From Candidatus Sodalis endolongispinus (GTDB taxonomy: Bacteria; Pseudomonadota; Gammaproteobacteria; Enterobacterales; Enterobacteriaceae): 64,000 nucleotides of DNA. The stretch's first letter is position 1; each line of letters begins with the position of its first letter. The notes beneath the pieces were generated by a model. The model did no database searches, was not told the origin of the DNA, and saw only the letters and a list, made by a program, of their open reading frames with translations. A program made the position numbers and the translations under genes. The stretch spans positions 2,108,001 through 2,172,000 of the forward strand of contig NZ_JAFJYC010000001.1 in assembly GCF_018777395.1 (NCBI RefSeq), in the 5' to 3' direction. Below are positions 35,686-46,110 of the stretch, piece by piece.

Positions 35686-35970
35686 GGCGCCAGCCCCTGC
35701 ATCAGCGTGCGCAAGGCGGTTAAGGACGCCGGCGGACGCACCGACCAGAGCGACTTCGCCACGCGATGATAACGCCCGCAGCGACGGCGCCTGGGGCGCC
35801 AACCCCAGCATCAGCGTGCGCAAGGCGCTGAAGGGCGCCAGCGGACGCACCGGCCAGAGCGACTGCCCCGCGCGAAGATAACGCCCGCAGCGACGGCGCC
35901 TATGGCGCCAACCACAGCATCAGCGTGCGCAAGGCGCTGAAGGACGCCGGCATGCGCTCCGACAGCAACG
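35686..35970. repeat. 109-bp tandem repeat derived from the thrC 3' end
   Basis: Units begin with GGCGCC(A) followed by ..CATCAGCGTGCGCAAGGCG at 35686, 35795 and 35904, exactly 109 bases apart. The third unit is the 3' coding end of thrC itself (tail FSALRTLMLWLAP); the first two lie downstream and still encode FSALRTLMLGLAP-like text on the minus strand. A partial fourth unit is visible just before 35686. The period is not a multiple of three. Confidence 0.9.
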
Positions 35971-37190
35971 GCAAGGTCGCGCGCACCGCCAGCGCCGGCG
36001 GCAGCGGCAGGCTCTGGCCGAGGATCGAGTCCACCGATTCCTTGAACTTGGCCGGGTGGGCAGTGCCAAGGAATAATCCGTACTCCCCCGGCTGTAAACT
36101 GTCGCGCAACAGGCGGTAGGCGATGGCGGCATGGGGCTCGGAAATATAGCCCAATCCCGCCATCTCGCGCATCGTCTCGGCGGTGGTGTTATCGTCGACG
36201 CAGCCGTAATCGAGCGTCGTTAGTGGCCAGTTTTTACGCCGGAATAATTCTTCCACCCGCGGCCAGTTATTGGGCTGGCTGACGTCCATCGCATTCGACA
36301 GCGTGGCCACGGTGGGATTCGGCAGCCATTTGCCGTCGCGTAAAAAGCGCGGTACGGTATCATTAGCGTTGGTGGCGGCGATAAAACGCTTCACCGGCAG
36401 ACCCAGGGTTTTGGCCAGCAGACCCGCGGTGAGATCGCCGAAATTGCCGCTCGGTACCGATACCACCAGTTGATTGCGCGCCTGCTGCGGCAGTTGCTCC
36501 ACCGCCTCGAAGTAGTAGCAAATCTGCGCCAGCAAACGGCTGATATTGATTGAGTTGGCGGAGTTAAGCCCTAGCGTCTGTTTCAATTCTTCATCATCAA
36601 ACGCCTGTTTCACCAGCGCCTGGCAGGCGTCGAAATCGCCCTCGACCGCCACGGTGTGAATATTGCCGCCCAGTGTACAAAAGAGCTTTTCCTGCAGCGG
36701 GCTGATTTTGCCCTCAGGGTAAAGGATCACCACCCGCACATTCTTAAGCCCGTAAAACGCATGCGCCACCGCAGCGCCGGTATCGCCGGAGGTCGCAGTC
36801 AGGATGGTCACCGGCTGCCCTTGGCCGACTTCGGTAAGCATCTTCGCCATAAAACGGCCGCCAAAATCCTTGAATGCCATGGTCGGGCCGTGAAACAGCT
36901 CTAGCGCGGCGATATCCTTGGCGACCGGCACCACCGGCGCCGGGAACTCAAACGCCGCCGTTACCCGCGCCAGAACGCTCTCAGGCGGTAGCTCATCACC
37001 GATATAAGCCGACAGGATGCGCGCGCTGCGTGCGACGAAATCCATTTCCAGCAACTCGTCTATCCTCGGTCAGGGCAAATTCGGGCAGCGTCATGGGGAA
37101 AAACAGCCCTTGCTGACGGCCCAGGCCTTGCTTGATCGCCTGGGCGAAGCTGACCTGCTCGTTGCGTTCCTTGATATTGTAAAGTTCCAT
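35900..37190 (-). pseudogene. thrC: thrC, threonine synthase, frameshifted
   Basis: Starts MELYNIKERNEQVSFAQ at 37190, directly after thrB. One extra base (ACCGAGGATAGACGAG for ACCGAGATAGACGAG, near 37064) moves the frame after LPEFALTE; the remaining 384 codons are open and close to E. coli. The PLP-Lys motif HGPTMAFKDFGGRF and the SGDTGAAVAHAF and SVPSGNFGD motifs are unchanged. Converts phosphohomoserine to threonine. The single lesion suggests very recent loss. The C-terminus (LMLWLAP) differs from E. coli LMMNHQ and is part of a 109-bp repeat. Confidence 0.95.
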
Positions 37191-37193
37191 CAT

Positions 37194-38127
37194 TCAATCC
37201 ATCATCAAACGGGCGCCGGAGGTATCCAGGCGGCAAATATGAACAAAATCTTCGTCGTTTTGCAGGTAGTGCTGCGTCAGCCAGTCGGCGACGCGCGCCG
37301 CGGTATCCTGGCGATCGCAGATAGCGAAGAGCGTGGGTCCCGAACCCGAGATACCACAGGCCAGGGCGCCGATATCTCCCACCGCCTGGCGCGCATCGGC
37401 GAAGCCCGGCAGCAGTCGGGTGCGATAGGGCTCGGCGATAACATCTTTCATCAGTTTAGCCGCCAGCGCCGGCTGACGGGTATGGCAAGCGTGCACAAAG
37501 CCCGCCAGATAACGGCCATGGCTGATGCAGTCCTGACGACGATATTGCGCCGGCAGAATCGCCCGCGCCTCGGCGGTGCTCACTTTGATGCCCGGATAGG
37601 CCATCACCCACAACCAGTCGTCAAACCCAGGCACCGGCTGGCTGATGATGCCGTTTTCCTACAGCATCAGCTGCATGCCACCGAGAAAACAGGGCGCGAC
37701 ATTATCGAAATGCACCCCGCCGGAAATGCGCCCATCCATTTCCCCCATCAGCATCAGCATCTGATCATCGTTTAACGGGCGGCCGCAATGGGCATTCATC
37801 GCTACAAACGCCGCCACCACCGAACAGGCACTGGAGCCAAGACCGGAGCCGATGGGCATGTTTTTTTCCAGCCGCATGGGTCACCGGCACCGTTTCCCCC
37901 ATCGCCTCGCAAAAACGCTGCCAGCATTGATAGACGATATTCTGCTCCGGCTCTGCCGGTAGTTTGTCGACAAAGCGTCCGGCGCTGTGCAAGCTGAAGC
38001 TGTCGGCGCGGGTGACGCTGACGCAATCCCACAATGACGTCCCGTCCACCGGCGACACCGCCGCGCCCAGCACGTCGAATCCCACGCTGACGTTGCCGAT
38101 TGAGGCCGGCGCATACACTTTAACCAT
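37194..38127 (-). pseudogene. thrB: thrB, homoserine kinase, frameshift plus amber codon
   Basis: Starts [21 protein letters not shown] at 38127, 1 base after thrA. An extra C near 37878 (ACCCATGCGG for ACCATGCGG) shifts the frame before MRLEKN. TAG at 37659-37661 replaces Glu after GGMQLML. The GHMP-kinase ATP loop [15 protein letters not shown] and [11 protein letters not shown] are intact. Homoserine kinase feeds threonine synthase; with thrC also broken, threonine cannot be made from homoserine by this operon. Confidence 0.95.
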
Positions 38128-38128
38128 G

Positions 38129-40588
38129 TTAAACTTCCAACTTCCATGACAGCGTGCGTAATAGATCGGCGAATACGCCGGCGGCGGTGACATCATTGCC
38201 GGCGCCATAGCCGCGCAGCACCAGCGGTAACGGTTGATAGTAGCGGGTTGAGAACGCCAGCGCGTTTTCGCCGTCTTTCACTTTAAACAGCGGGTCATTG
38301 GCCCCCACCGCCTCTATATTGACTTTACAGCGCCCTTCGTCAATGCTGCCCACATGGCGCAGCACCTGGCCTTCAGCGCGGGCCTTCGCCACTCTGGCGG
38401 CAAACTCAGCGTCCAAGGTCGGCAGTCGGGCGAGAAACGCCTCCACATCGCCGCCGGCGTCAAAATTCGCCGGCAATACCGGCTCGACGTCGATGTCCGT
38501 CAACTCCAGGGTATACCCCGCCTCGCGCGCCAGGATCAGCAGCTTGCGCGCCACATCCATACCGGAAAGATCATCCCGCGGGTCAGGCTCGGTGTAACCG
38601 TTGCCGCGTGCTAGCAGCGTCGTCGCCGACAGCGACATCCCCTCGTCCAACTTGCCGAAAATAAACGACAGCGAGCCGGAAAGAATACCGGAAAACCGCG
38701 TCAGCTCATCGCCGGCATTCAATAAATTCTGTAAATTTTCGATAACCGGCAAACCAGCGCCAACGTTGGTATCATAAAGGAACTTACGGCGCGAGACTGC
38801 GGCGGCGGCCCGCATCTGATGGTAGTAATCCATTGAGGCGGTATTGGCTTTCTTGTTCGGCGTCACCACGTGGAAGCCGTCCGCCAGAAAGTCGGCATAT
38901 TGATTGGCTACCGCCTCACTGCTGGTGCAGTCGACGATGACCGGGTTGAGCAGGTGATACTCTTTCACCAGCGGGATCAACCGCCCCAGATTGAACGGCT
39001 CGCGCGCTTCGGCCAACGCCGCCTGCCAGTTCGCCAGATCGATACCGTGCACATTGGTCAGTAGCGCGCGCGAGTTGGCGATACCGCACACCCGCAAATC
39101 AATATGCTTGCCTTTCAGCCACGCATGCTGGCGGCGGATCTGCTCGATCAACTCGCCGCCGACGCCACCCGCGCCGATAACGAACACCTCGATAACCTGA
39201 TCGGTATTGAACAGCATCTGGTGCGCCACCCGCAGGCCGATAGTGGTGCTGTCATTGTCTACCACCACCGAAATGGAACGCTCGGACGATCCTTGCGCGA
39301 TAGCGATGATGTTAATATTGGCACGCGCCAGCGCCGCAAACAGCTTGGCGGACAGGCCGTGCTGCGTGCGCATCCCGTCGCCAACCACCGAGATGATCGC
39401 CAGGCGGGAGATAACCTCCAGCGGCTCCAGCAGGCCATCTTTAAGTTCCAGGTAAAATTCCTCCTCCAACGCCCGGCGGGCGCCCGCCAGCTCATGCTGG
39501 GGCACGCAAAAGCTGATGCTGTATTCCGAAGAAGATTGAATAATCAGCACCACGGAGCTGCCGGCGCGCGACATGGCGGCAAACACCCGTGCCGCCATAC
39601 CGATCATCACTTTCATCCCTGGACCGGAAACGTTGATCATCGCCATATTGTTCAGATGGGTGATGCCTTTGACCGGATTGCCCTCCTCGCCGCTGGTCGG
39701 CCCGATTAAGGTACCGGGCGCCTGAGGATTGGTGGTGTTTTTAATAAGGCAGGTAATTTGGAACTGTGCGATGGGAACGATGGTGCGGGGATGGAGAACC
39801 TTGGCGCCGAAATAGGAAAGTTCCATCGCCTCTTGATAGGAAAGCTGACTGAGTAATCGCGCATCCGGCACCTGATGCGGATCGCAGGTATACACGCCGT
39901 CCACGTCGGTCCAAATTTCACAACAATCGGCGCGCAGACAGGCCGCCAGCACCGCCGCGGAGTAATCGGATCCATTGCGGCCCAGCACCACCAGTTCGCC
40001 GCGCTCGTTACCGGCGGTGAACCCCGCCATCAGGATGATGTGATCGGCGGTAATGGCGGCGTCATTGATGCGCCGGGTAGATTCCGCAATATCCACCGTC
40101 GACTCCAAATACCCCCCCTGTGCCAGCAGTTTTGCCACCGGATCGATGACCGTCACGCCGAAGCCGCGCGCGCGTAACAGCGCTTCCATCAGCGCGATGG
40201 AGAGTTTCTCGCCGCGGCAAATGATGGCGGCGTTAACGCTGTCGGGGCAATAATTCAGCAGCGAAATGCCGTGCAATAATTGCTTGAGCTGGGCGAATTC
40301 TTGCTCTACCGCGCTACGCAGCGCCGCGTGATCAAATCCCGGCTGCGCGGCGGCCAAGCCGTCTAAAAGCCGGCTGAAGATCTGTTCAGCGTCGAGGATG
40401 CTCGGCTGGATATCGCTGCCGTTGAGCGTGCGGTCGATCATGGCGACCAGATGATTAGTAATTTTGGCCGGCGCGGATAATACCGCCGCCACCTGTCCCT
40501 GGCGGCTATTGCTCTCAAGGATATCGGCGACGCGGATAAAACGTTCCGCGTTGGCGACAGAGGTACCGCCGAATTTCAGTACTCGCAT
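38129..40588 (-). CDS. thrA: ThrA, bifunctional aspartokinase I/homoserine dehydrogenase I
   Basis: 819 residues, against 820 in E. coli. Seen: the aspartokinase start [40 protein letters not shown] catalytic region, two ACT regulatory domains in the middle (about 315-465), and the homoserine dehydrogenase part with the NAD loop [16 protein letters not shown] and the [14 protein letters not shown] catalytic segment. Intact although both downstream genes of the operon are dead; its aspartyl phosphate still serves lysine/DAP, and homoserine serves methionine. Thr feedback sites appear kept. Confidence 0.96.
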   Translation of the reverse strand: MRVLKFGGTSVANAERFIRVADILESNSRQGQVAAVLSAPAKITNHLVAMIDRTLNGSDIQPSILDAEQIFSRLLDGLAAAQPGFDHAALRSAVEQEFAQLKQLLHGISLLNYCPDSVNAAIICRGEKLSIALMEALLRARGFGVTVIDPVAKLLAQGGYLESTVDIAESTRRINDAAITADHIILMAGFTAGNERGELVVLGRNGSDYSAAVLAACLRADCCEIWTDVDGVYTCDPHQVPDARLLSQLSYQEAMELSYFGAKVLHPRTIVPIAQFQITCLIKNTTNPQAPGTLIGPTSGEEGNPVKGITHLNNMAMINVSGPGMKVMIGMAARVFAAMSRAGSSVVLIIQSSSEYSISFCVPQHELAGARRALEEEFYLELKDGLLEPLEVISRLAIISVVGDGMRTQHGLSAKLFAALARANINIIAIAQGSSERSISVVVDNDSTTIGLRVAHQMLFNTDQVIEVFVIGAGGVGGELIEQIRRQHAWLKGKHIDLRVCGIANSRALLTNVHGIDLANWQAALAEAREPFNLGRLIPLVKEYHLLNPVIVDCTSSEAVANQYADFLADGFHVVTPNKKANTASMDYYHQMRAAAAVSRRKFLYDTNVGAGLPVIENLQNLLNAGDELTRFSGILSGSLSFIFGKLDEGMSLSATTLLARGNGYTEPDPRDDLSGMDVARKLLILAREAGYTLELTDIDVEPVLPANFDAGGDVEAFLARLPTLDAEFAARVAKARAEGQVLRHVGSIDEGRCKVNIEAVGANDPLFKVKDGENALAFSTRYYQPLPLVLRGYGAGNDVTAAGVFADLLRTLSWKLEV

Positions 40589-40622
40589 TTGTGTTTCATC
40601 TCCTGAATTAAGCTTAAAAAAA

Positions 40623-40647
40623 AGCCCGCACTATCAAGGTGCGGGCT
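40623..40647 (-). terminator. thr operon attenuator
   Basis: Stem AGCCCGCA / TGCGGGCT with a 9-base loop and a run of eight or nine T on the minus strand, between the leader peptide and thrA. The GCGGGC at the end of the leader frame can pair alternatively with the stem, as in E. coli. Confidence 0.92.
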
Positions 40648-40669
40648 TTTTTCTGGGTTCCTGTCTGCG

Positions 40670-40732
40670 TCAGCCCGCGCCGCTACCCGTGGTGGTAATA
40701 ATAATGGTGCCGTGGCTGAAGCGGGTACGCAT
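40670..40732 (-). CDS. thrL: thr operon leader peptide
   Basis: Twenty residues: MRTRFSHGTIIITTTGSGAG, then TGA. Five Thr and three Ile codons, clustered before the attenuator (E. coli: [21 protein letters not shown] with eight Thr and four Ile). Translation stalling at these codons allows read-through of the terminator. The block TGCGGGCTGACGC around the stop is shared with E. coli. Fewer control codons than in E. coli suggests weaker attenuation. Confidence 0.9.
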   Translation of the reverse strand: MRTRFSHGTIIITTTGSGAG

Positions 40733-41667
40733 GCTGGTTGGTGTTATCACTGTTTTTTATTAATACCCTATTGGTTAAAGCAATCATGCGCTAAAGTCAA
40801 TGAATATCTGTTTATGCCCCGCGATAAGCGGCCCCTGTCGCGCCGTTCAATATTCACCTGCCGGCGCTGCGGGTGCGCACGAACGCTCATCCATTCCCGT
40901 CAATCCAGCATGTTATGCTAGTCACTACTTACCGGACGGCAGGTAATACCAGCGGGCAGTCAGCCGCCGATGATGCTTTCCGGCGCGACACCGCCCTACA
41001 GCCAATCAACATCGCGCACGGCGAACCGGCAGGCCTTTACCATTAAGACTACGTTAGGTAGTCACTTACGTTATTAGACAAAAGCTATTGTCATTTGTGG
41101 AAAATAACCGGCTGGAAAATAGAATATCTGCCGCCGTGAGAGCGCAACAATAATGTGCATCCATAAGCAGACGTTATCCGAACGCGCCCGCTACGACACC
41201 GCGACGGGGACCCGCAAAGCACTTATGACACGACCGGCAGCCGCTGAACCGGGTCTATTTCGACCCCCTCACCCCTCCGGGTTAAACAATATAAGACAAT
41301 GGTACATAAAGATACATTAAAGTTATCTTACGGGCCGCGCTGTTAATCCCGTCTAAGGAAATGGCACAGGTGTTAGGGTTTATTTTGATATACGTCAGCA
41401 AAATGATATTTTCTTGAGTGGTAAATTCGGTTGACGCTGTTATATTGTTGTTAATAAGGGTAGGCTATGCAGCATCTAAGCTTGAGAAATCAAGTCCTGA
41501 ATGCAGGTAAGCGTCGCCGGTAACATAGCGTTAATTACGATAGGGCACGTTGAAGTGCTTAGGCCCGAAGCCTTGGAGGATGCATTTTGTTCCTCCGCTA
41601 CCGTTAAGGACGACAGCGGCTTGAGTACCTCCTCTTTCAATTATGTTGGTAATTTTAGGTAGCAAAC
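40733..41667 (+). promoter_or_regulatory. Gene-free region with the long arcA leader
   Basis: About 930 bases. In the first part (40760-41400) I see no gene; E. coli has yjtD here, and I find no trace of it. From about 41440 the sequence resembles the long E. coli arcA 5' leader, including a hairpin GGAGGA...TTCCTCC (about 41575-41600). A possible -35 TTGACG lies at 41431. Multiple promoters drive arcA in E. coli; I cannot assign the start here. Confidence 0.5.
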
Positions 41668-42384
41668 ATGCAGACCCCGCACATTCTTATCGTTGAAGAC
41701 GAGTCAGTCACCCGTAATACCCTCAAAAGCATATTTGAAGCTGAGGGCTATATGGTTCATGAAGCTACCGACGGCGCAGAGATGCATCGCGCGTTGTCGG
41801 AACATGATATTAATCTGGTTATCATGGATATCAACCTGCCGGGTAAAAATGGCTTGTTGCTGGCGCGAGAACTTCGGGAGCATGCCAGCGTTGCCCTGAT
41901 GTTTCTTACCGGCCGCGATAACGAGGTGGATAAGATCCTCGGATTGGAAATCGGCGCCGACGATTATATTACCAAGCCTTTCAACCCGCGCGAACTCACT
42001 ATCCGTGCGCGTAACCTGCTGTCCCGCACCATGAATCTGGGCGGCGCCCTTGAAGAGCGCAAGCTGGTGGAAAGCTACAAATTCAACGGTTGGGAGCTCG
42101 ATATCAACAGCCGTTCTCTGCTGAGCCCTCACGGCGAGAGCTACAAATTGCCGCGCAGTGAATTTCGCGCCATGCTGCACTTCTGCGAAAATCCCGGCAA
42201 GATCCAATCGCGCGCCGAGCTGCTGAAGAAAATGACAGGCCGCGAGCTCAAGGCCCACGACCGTACCGTTGACGTCACTATCCGTCGCATACGGAAACAT
42301 TTTGAATCGACGCCGGATACGCCGGAAATCATCGCTACCATTCACGGCGAAGGTTATCGTTTCTGCGGCGATCTGGAAGAGTAA
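41668..42384 (+). CDS. arcA: ArcA, response regulator of the anoxic redox control system
   Basis: 238 residues, same as E. coli. Receiver domain at 1-120 with phosphoacceptor Asp54 (VIMDINLPG), acidic pair IVEDE, Thr in FLTGRD and Lys in YITKPFNP. Winged-helix DNA-binding domain at about 135-235 ([25 protein letters not shown]). Represses aerobic metabolism under low oxygen with sensor ArcB. Intact. Confidence 0.97.
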   Translation: MQTPHILIVEDESVTRNTLKSIFEAEGYMVHEATDGAEMHRALSEHDINLVIMDINLPGKNGLLLARELREHASVALMFLTGRDNEVDKILGLEIGADDYITKPFNPRELTIRARNLLSRTMNLGGALEERKLVESYKFNGWELDINSRSLLSPHGESYKLPRSEFRAMLHFCENPGKIQSRAELLKKMTGRELKAHDRTVDVTIRRIRKHFESTPDTPEIIATIHGEGYRFCGDLEE

Positions 42385-42406
42385 GTTTCACTAACGGCGC
42401 TTTCCC

Positions 42407-42431
42407 CGGACGGGGCCGGCGTCCGATTTTT
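42407..42431 (+). terminator. Probable arcA terminator
   Basis: CGGAC / GTCCG stem with a GC-rich loop, then ATTTTTAT, 22 bases past the arcA stop. Confidence 0.65.
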
Positions 42432-42608
42432 ATCCTCACCGGTAAACGGTTCCGCGTCGCCCAGAACGGCTGTCGCCCGTTATACCCGCTATCCCACGAC
42501 CGACTCGAGCGCGCTTGCTCGCTGCAAGCCGACGCCCTCTACAGTGATTTATCCCCCTGAAACACCAGACAGTAGCTGTATCTCCAGATAAGAGATAGGC
42601 TTGAATAT

Positions 42609-42991
42609 ATGTCTAACACTAACGCCAATTTTGATATGACCGGGATCCCGTTAGGTCAAGAAGTCCGTAAACGTAAAACTCCTCAGGAAAAAATGGCCAT
42701 TATTCAGCAGAGGATGGAGCCCGGCATGAATGTCTCCCATCTCGCACGACTGCACGGTATCCAGCCAAGCCTGCTGTTTAAGTGGAAAAAGCAATATCAG
42801 GAAGGCAGCCTCACTGCCGGGAGGACGTTGTTCCTGCCTCTGAGCTTGCAGCTGCATTGAAGCAGGTCCGGGAGCTCCAGCGCCTTCTGGGTAAGAAGAC
42901 GATGGAGGTTGAGATCCTAAAAGAAGCCGTGGAGTACGGCCAGTCACGAAAATGGATAGCGAACGCGCCCTTGTTGCCAAAGGCCGGGGAA
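42609..42991 (+). pseudogene. IS2-type orfA (InsC-like helix-turn-helix protein), frameshifted
   Basis: Begins [12 protein letters not shown] and carries the transposase_8 helix-turn-helix ([37 protein letters not shown]). After EGSLTA about 10 bases are missing near 42830 relative to IS2, and the rest ([33 protein letters not shown]) is in another frame, with the leucine-zipper region intact. Ends at the stop after PLLPKAGE. Confidence 0.85.
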
Positions 42992-43827
42992 TAGCACAGG
43001 TCAGCCGCGCCATGAGCGGGTCGCGTGCGCCGCTGTCACTGCGGATTAAGCGTTCTGCCGACTGGCAGGACAGGCGCTGTAACCGGCGTAATGACGAAGC
43101 AGACGCTGAAATACTGTCGGACATCCTCGACATCATCAGCGATATGCCCAGCTACGGCTATCGGCGGGTGTGGGGCATCCTGCGTAAACAACATCGCGCA
43201 GAGGGACTGCCGCCGGTAAATGCGAAACGACTTTACAGGATCATGTGTGAGCATAACCTGCTGTTATTACATTGAAAACCAGAGCGGCCGAGGCGTGAGC
43301 ATAAGGGCAGGATCGCGGTGGCAGAAAGCGATATTCGCTGGTGTTCAGATGGCTTCGAGTTCGGCTGCGACAACGGTGAAAAACTGCGGGTCACGTTCGC
43401 ACTGGACTGCTGCGACAGAGAGGCCATAGACTGGGCTGCGAGCACTGGAGGCTACGACAGTTCGACCGTGCAGGATGTGATGCTGAGGTCGGTAGAAAAG
43501 CGCTTCGGCGACAGGTTACCCGATACAGCGGTGCAGTGGTTGACGGACAACGGTTCAGCGTATACCGCGCATGAAACGCAGAGGTTCGCCAGAGAACTGG
43601 ATCTGGAGCCCTGCACAACAGCGGTGAGCAGCCCGCAGAGAATGGCCGAACGGTTCGTGAAGACGATGAAGGAAGACTATATCGAGTTCATGCCAAAACC
43701 GGATGCGAGAACAGCCCTGCGAAACCTTGCAGCAGCGTTCACGCATTACAATGAAAACCATCCGCACAGCGCGCTGGGATATCACTCTCCGAGAGAATAC
43801 CGGCGGCAGCGGGCTTCGTTAACTTAA
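42952..43827 (+). pseudogene. IS2-type orfB (InsD-like DDE transposase), interrupted
   Basis: Starts [24 protein letters not shown] at 43273-43275 interrupts it after LLLLH. The catalytic core follows in the same frame: first Asp in [15 protein letters not shown], second in WLTDNGSAY, and the Glu in [12 protein letters not shown]. Six bases are missing in the SPQ-SNG-MAE segment before the catalytic Glu. Ends [14 protein letters not shown]. Confidence 0.88.
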
Positions 43828-43935
43828 GATACAAAAGCTGTACGGAGATGGCGGGGCAAGATCACAGACACCCTCTACAGCGGCAAACGCCGGCGGGCAT
43901 GGCACCGCCGCCGCAAACACGGTGTCAAAGCGTGG

Positions 43936-44418
43936 TTACAGACGCTTTTCGCACCAGGGGATAATCGGCACTGCACTGAGTGCATTTTTCGGCGAGCCTT
44001 CCACTACCCGATCCGAATATGAGAGATACACCAGCGCGTTACGTTTGGCATCATAAAAACGGACCACCTGCAGGCGTCTAAACACCAGCGAGGTGCGTTT
44101 TTGAAACACCACGCTACCGTGCCGTTGGCCGTTTTTAATTTTGTCGCTCAAAGTAATCGGCCCCACCTGCTGACAGGAAATCGCCGCGTCGGACGTATCT
44201 TCCGCCAGGCCGAGGCCGCCTTTAATGCCGCCGGTTTTGGCACGACTGAGATAACAGGTCACATTGGGGACATCGGGATCGTCAAAGGCTTCCACCACAA
44301 TTTTATGATCCGGGCCGAACAGCTTGAACACCGTGTCGACGGAACCGACCTCTTCGGCCTGGGCCATGCCGAGGCAAAAGGCCCAGCCCATTAGGGCGAA
44401 AACGATTTTTTTATTCAT
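43936..44418 (-). CDS. creA: CreA, conserved secreted protein
   Basis: 160 residues, against 157 in E. coli. Signal peptide of about 21 residues (ending MAQA), then the family core [21 protein letters not shown] in pieces, [25 protein letters not shown], and [19 protein letters not shown] with VVEGSPKNA. Function unknown. Divergent from rob, as in E. coli. The neighbouring creBCD genes are absent. Intact. Confidence 0.93.
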   Translation of the reverse strand: MNKKIVFALMGWAFCLGMAQAEEVGSVDTVFKLFGPDHKIVVEAFDDPDVPNVTCYLSRAKTGGIKGGLGLAEDTSDAAISCQQVGPITLSDKIKNGQRHGSVVFQKRTSLVFRRLQVVRFYDAKRNALVYLSYSDRVVEGSPKNALSAVPIIPWCEKRL

Positions 44419-44597
44419 AGTGGTAGCGTGATTTCCTATAGCAACCTAAGGGCCGCCAGCGCAATGACGTCGGCGGGACTGGTCAATATTAACTGGCAAC
44501 AATAAGCTAATAAATCTTTGGCGACCTGTTAGCCAAATTATTGCTATCATGCGTCGACAATTTCTAATGACGCCTTCACCGCTTTCTGAGGATTCTT

Positions 44598-45096
44598 ATG
44601 GATCAAGCCGGTATTATTCGTGACCTATTAAGCTGGCTCGATAGCCATCTGGACCAGCCGCTGTCGCTGGATAATGTCGCCGCTAAGGCCGGCTATTCCA
44701 AATGGCACCTGCAACGTATGTTCAAAGAAGTGACCGGCCAGGCCATCGGCGCCTATATTCGCGCGCGCAGATTGTACAAGGCGGCGGTGGCCCTACGGCT
44801 GACCAGTCGGCCGATACTGTATATTGCTCCAGTACCGTTTCGATTCCCAGCAGACGTTCACCCGCGCTTTTAAGAAGCAATTCGCCTAAACGCCGGCGCT
44901 GTATCGCCGCAAAGAAGAGTGGGATTCCACGGGCATCCGTCCGCCGATTCGTCTGTAACAAACCACGATGCCGCAAGCGGAGTTCATCCGGCTGCCGGCG
45001 ATGGAACTTATCGGCGTTACGCAAAGTTACACCTGCACCATTGAGCAGCTCAGCAGTTTCCGTACCGAGCTGCGCATCCATTTCTGGCGCCAGTAA
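44598..45096 (+). pseudogene. rob: rob, AraC/XylS-family activator, truncated and frameshifted
   Basis: N-terminal DNA-binding region is near-identical to E. coli (MDQAGIIRDLLSWLDSHLDQ, KWHLQRMFKEVTGQAIGAYIRARRL). Two bases are lost near 44826 (ATTGCTCCAG for ATTGCGCTCCAG). In the corrected frame follow TAA at 44887 (QFA-stop-TPALYRR), TAA at 44956 and TAA at 45094. Homology then stops abruptly at about residue 165 of 289, where the tail of gpmB begins on the other strand. Confidence 0.93.
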
Positions 45097-45524
45097 GTTG
45101 CGCAGCCTGAGTCGACGCTCGGCGTAGGCAGGCAGCCCCAGTACCGTGCTTATCAGACAGCCAAGGGCCATGCCGTGGCTGACTGCCCGCAGGCAGCGAC
45201 AGGCAGCCGTTCAGGGCGGCATGCATACGCGTCGCCATTTCGGTCATCGACTCACCGCCGGAATACCCCCATATCCAGCTCGCGCAGCCGCGCATCGACC
45301 GTCATCGGACAGCCGCAGCCGGCGGCGATGATTTCCGCGGTGCGGCGTGTACGGCCCAAATCGCTGCTGATAACATGGGTAATACCCAGTGATTTGGCCC
45401 GTTCAGCGACCTGTTCCGCCTGGCGTTCACCTTTGGCGGTTAATGCACTGTCGGATTGCCCTTGAATACGGCGCAGCGCATTCCATTCAGTTTCGCCATG
45501 ACGAACAAGATAAACCTGTAATAT
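45097..45524 (-). pseudogene. gpmB: gpmB (YtjC), phosphatase of the histidine-phosphatase superfamily, relic
   Basis: The N-terminus LQVYLVRHGETEWNALRRIQGQSD is clear, but the expected ATG is ATA (45522-45524). After LRELDMGV about 30 codons are missing (frame lost), then GESMTEMATRMHAALNGC. A second gap of about 11 bases precedes VSHGMALGCLISTVLGLPAYAERRLRLRN. The last 40 residues are absent; the gene ends at the junction with truncated rob. Confidence 0.9.
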
Positions 45525-45573
45525 ACTTTTTTCCGTTATACTGCGTGAAAGAGACGGGACTTAACCAGATACT

Positions 45574-46110
45574 ATGTACAATGTAATTGCTGCCACCCAT
45601 AACCCGGCCAAGATTGACGCCATTCAGCACGCTTTTGACGATACGTTTGGTGCGGGCAATTGCCAAGTGGAGGGCATTGATGTTGACAGCGGCGTGCCGT
45701 CCCAGCCGATGGGCGATCATCAAACCCGCAGCGGCGCGCGCAACCGGGTGATGGCCTCCCGCCAGGTCAATCCAGATGCGGACTTCTGGGTCGTCGTTGA
45801 AGCCGGCGTGGAAGAGAATATGACCTTTGCCTGGATGGTGATTGAAAATGCACATCTGCGGGGTGAGTCGCGCTCCGCCAGTTTAATGTTACCTAATAGT
45901 ATATTACAGGGAATCATAGAAGTGCGATAATTGGGTCATGAAATGGCACGATTAACCGGTATTGAGGACATAAAGCGCCGCGGCGGCGCCATTGGCGTGT
46001 TCACGGAAGGCCGTCTGACGCGCGCTAGCGTGTATCATCAAGCGTTGCTACTGGCCTTGGTGCCATTCCATAACGCTATCTTTCAGGAACCGCGCCGACC
46101 GCGCAATTAG
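45574..46110 (+). pseudogene. yjjX: yjjX, inosine/xanthosine triphosphatase, single ochre codon
   Basis: [21 protein letters not shown] start, then [21 protein letters not shown], both close to E. coli YjjX. TAA at 45928-45930 interrupts after GIIEVR; the same frame goes on [25 protein letters not shown] (split over the stop) to [21 protein letters not shown] and a TAG at 46108. Several residues also seem missing next to the TAA. It normally removes non-canonical ITP/XTP. Its end overlaps trpR tail to tail by 4 bases. Confidence 0.9.

Larger units (their letters stand above)
42545..43864 (+). mobile_element. IS2-like insertion sequence (IS3 family), decayed
   Basis: About 1320 bases, close to the 1331 of IS2. 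The ends form imperfect inverted repeats: left TGATTTATCCCCCTG, right (reverse complement) TGATCTTGCCCCGCC. The trinucleotide CAG flanks both ends as a possible target duplication. Contains orfA and orfB homologous to IS2 InsC/InsD, each damaged, so the copy cannot move on its own. It sits between arcA and creA, where E. coli has creB, creC and creD. Confidence 0.85.

Noticed and set aside
35608..35850. An 80-codon gene between yaaA and thrC
   Set aside because: It is translated thrC-tail repeat, not a gene.
42531..43880. A 14-bp target duplication of the IS2-like element
   Set aside because: IS3-family elements make 3-5 bp duplications. The right copy does not abut the inverted repeat, so I only propose CAG and treat the longer match as a possible rearrangement.
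44722..45171. A 149-codon protein on the minus strand
   Set aside because: It is a chimera of the truncated gpmB end and antisense rob.
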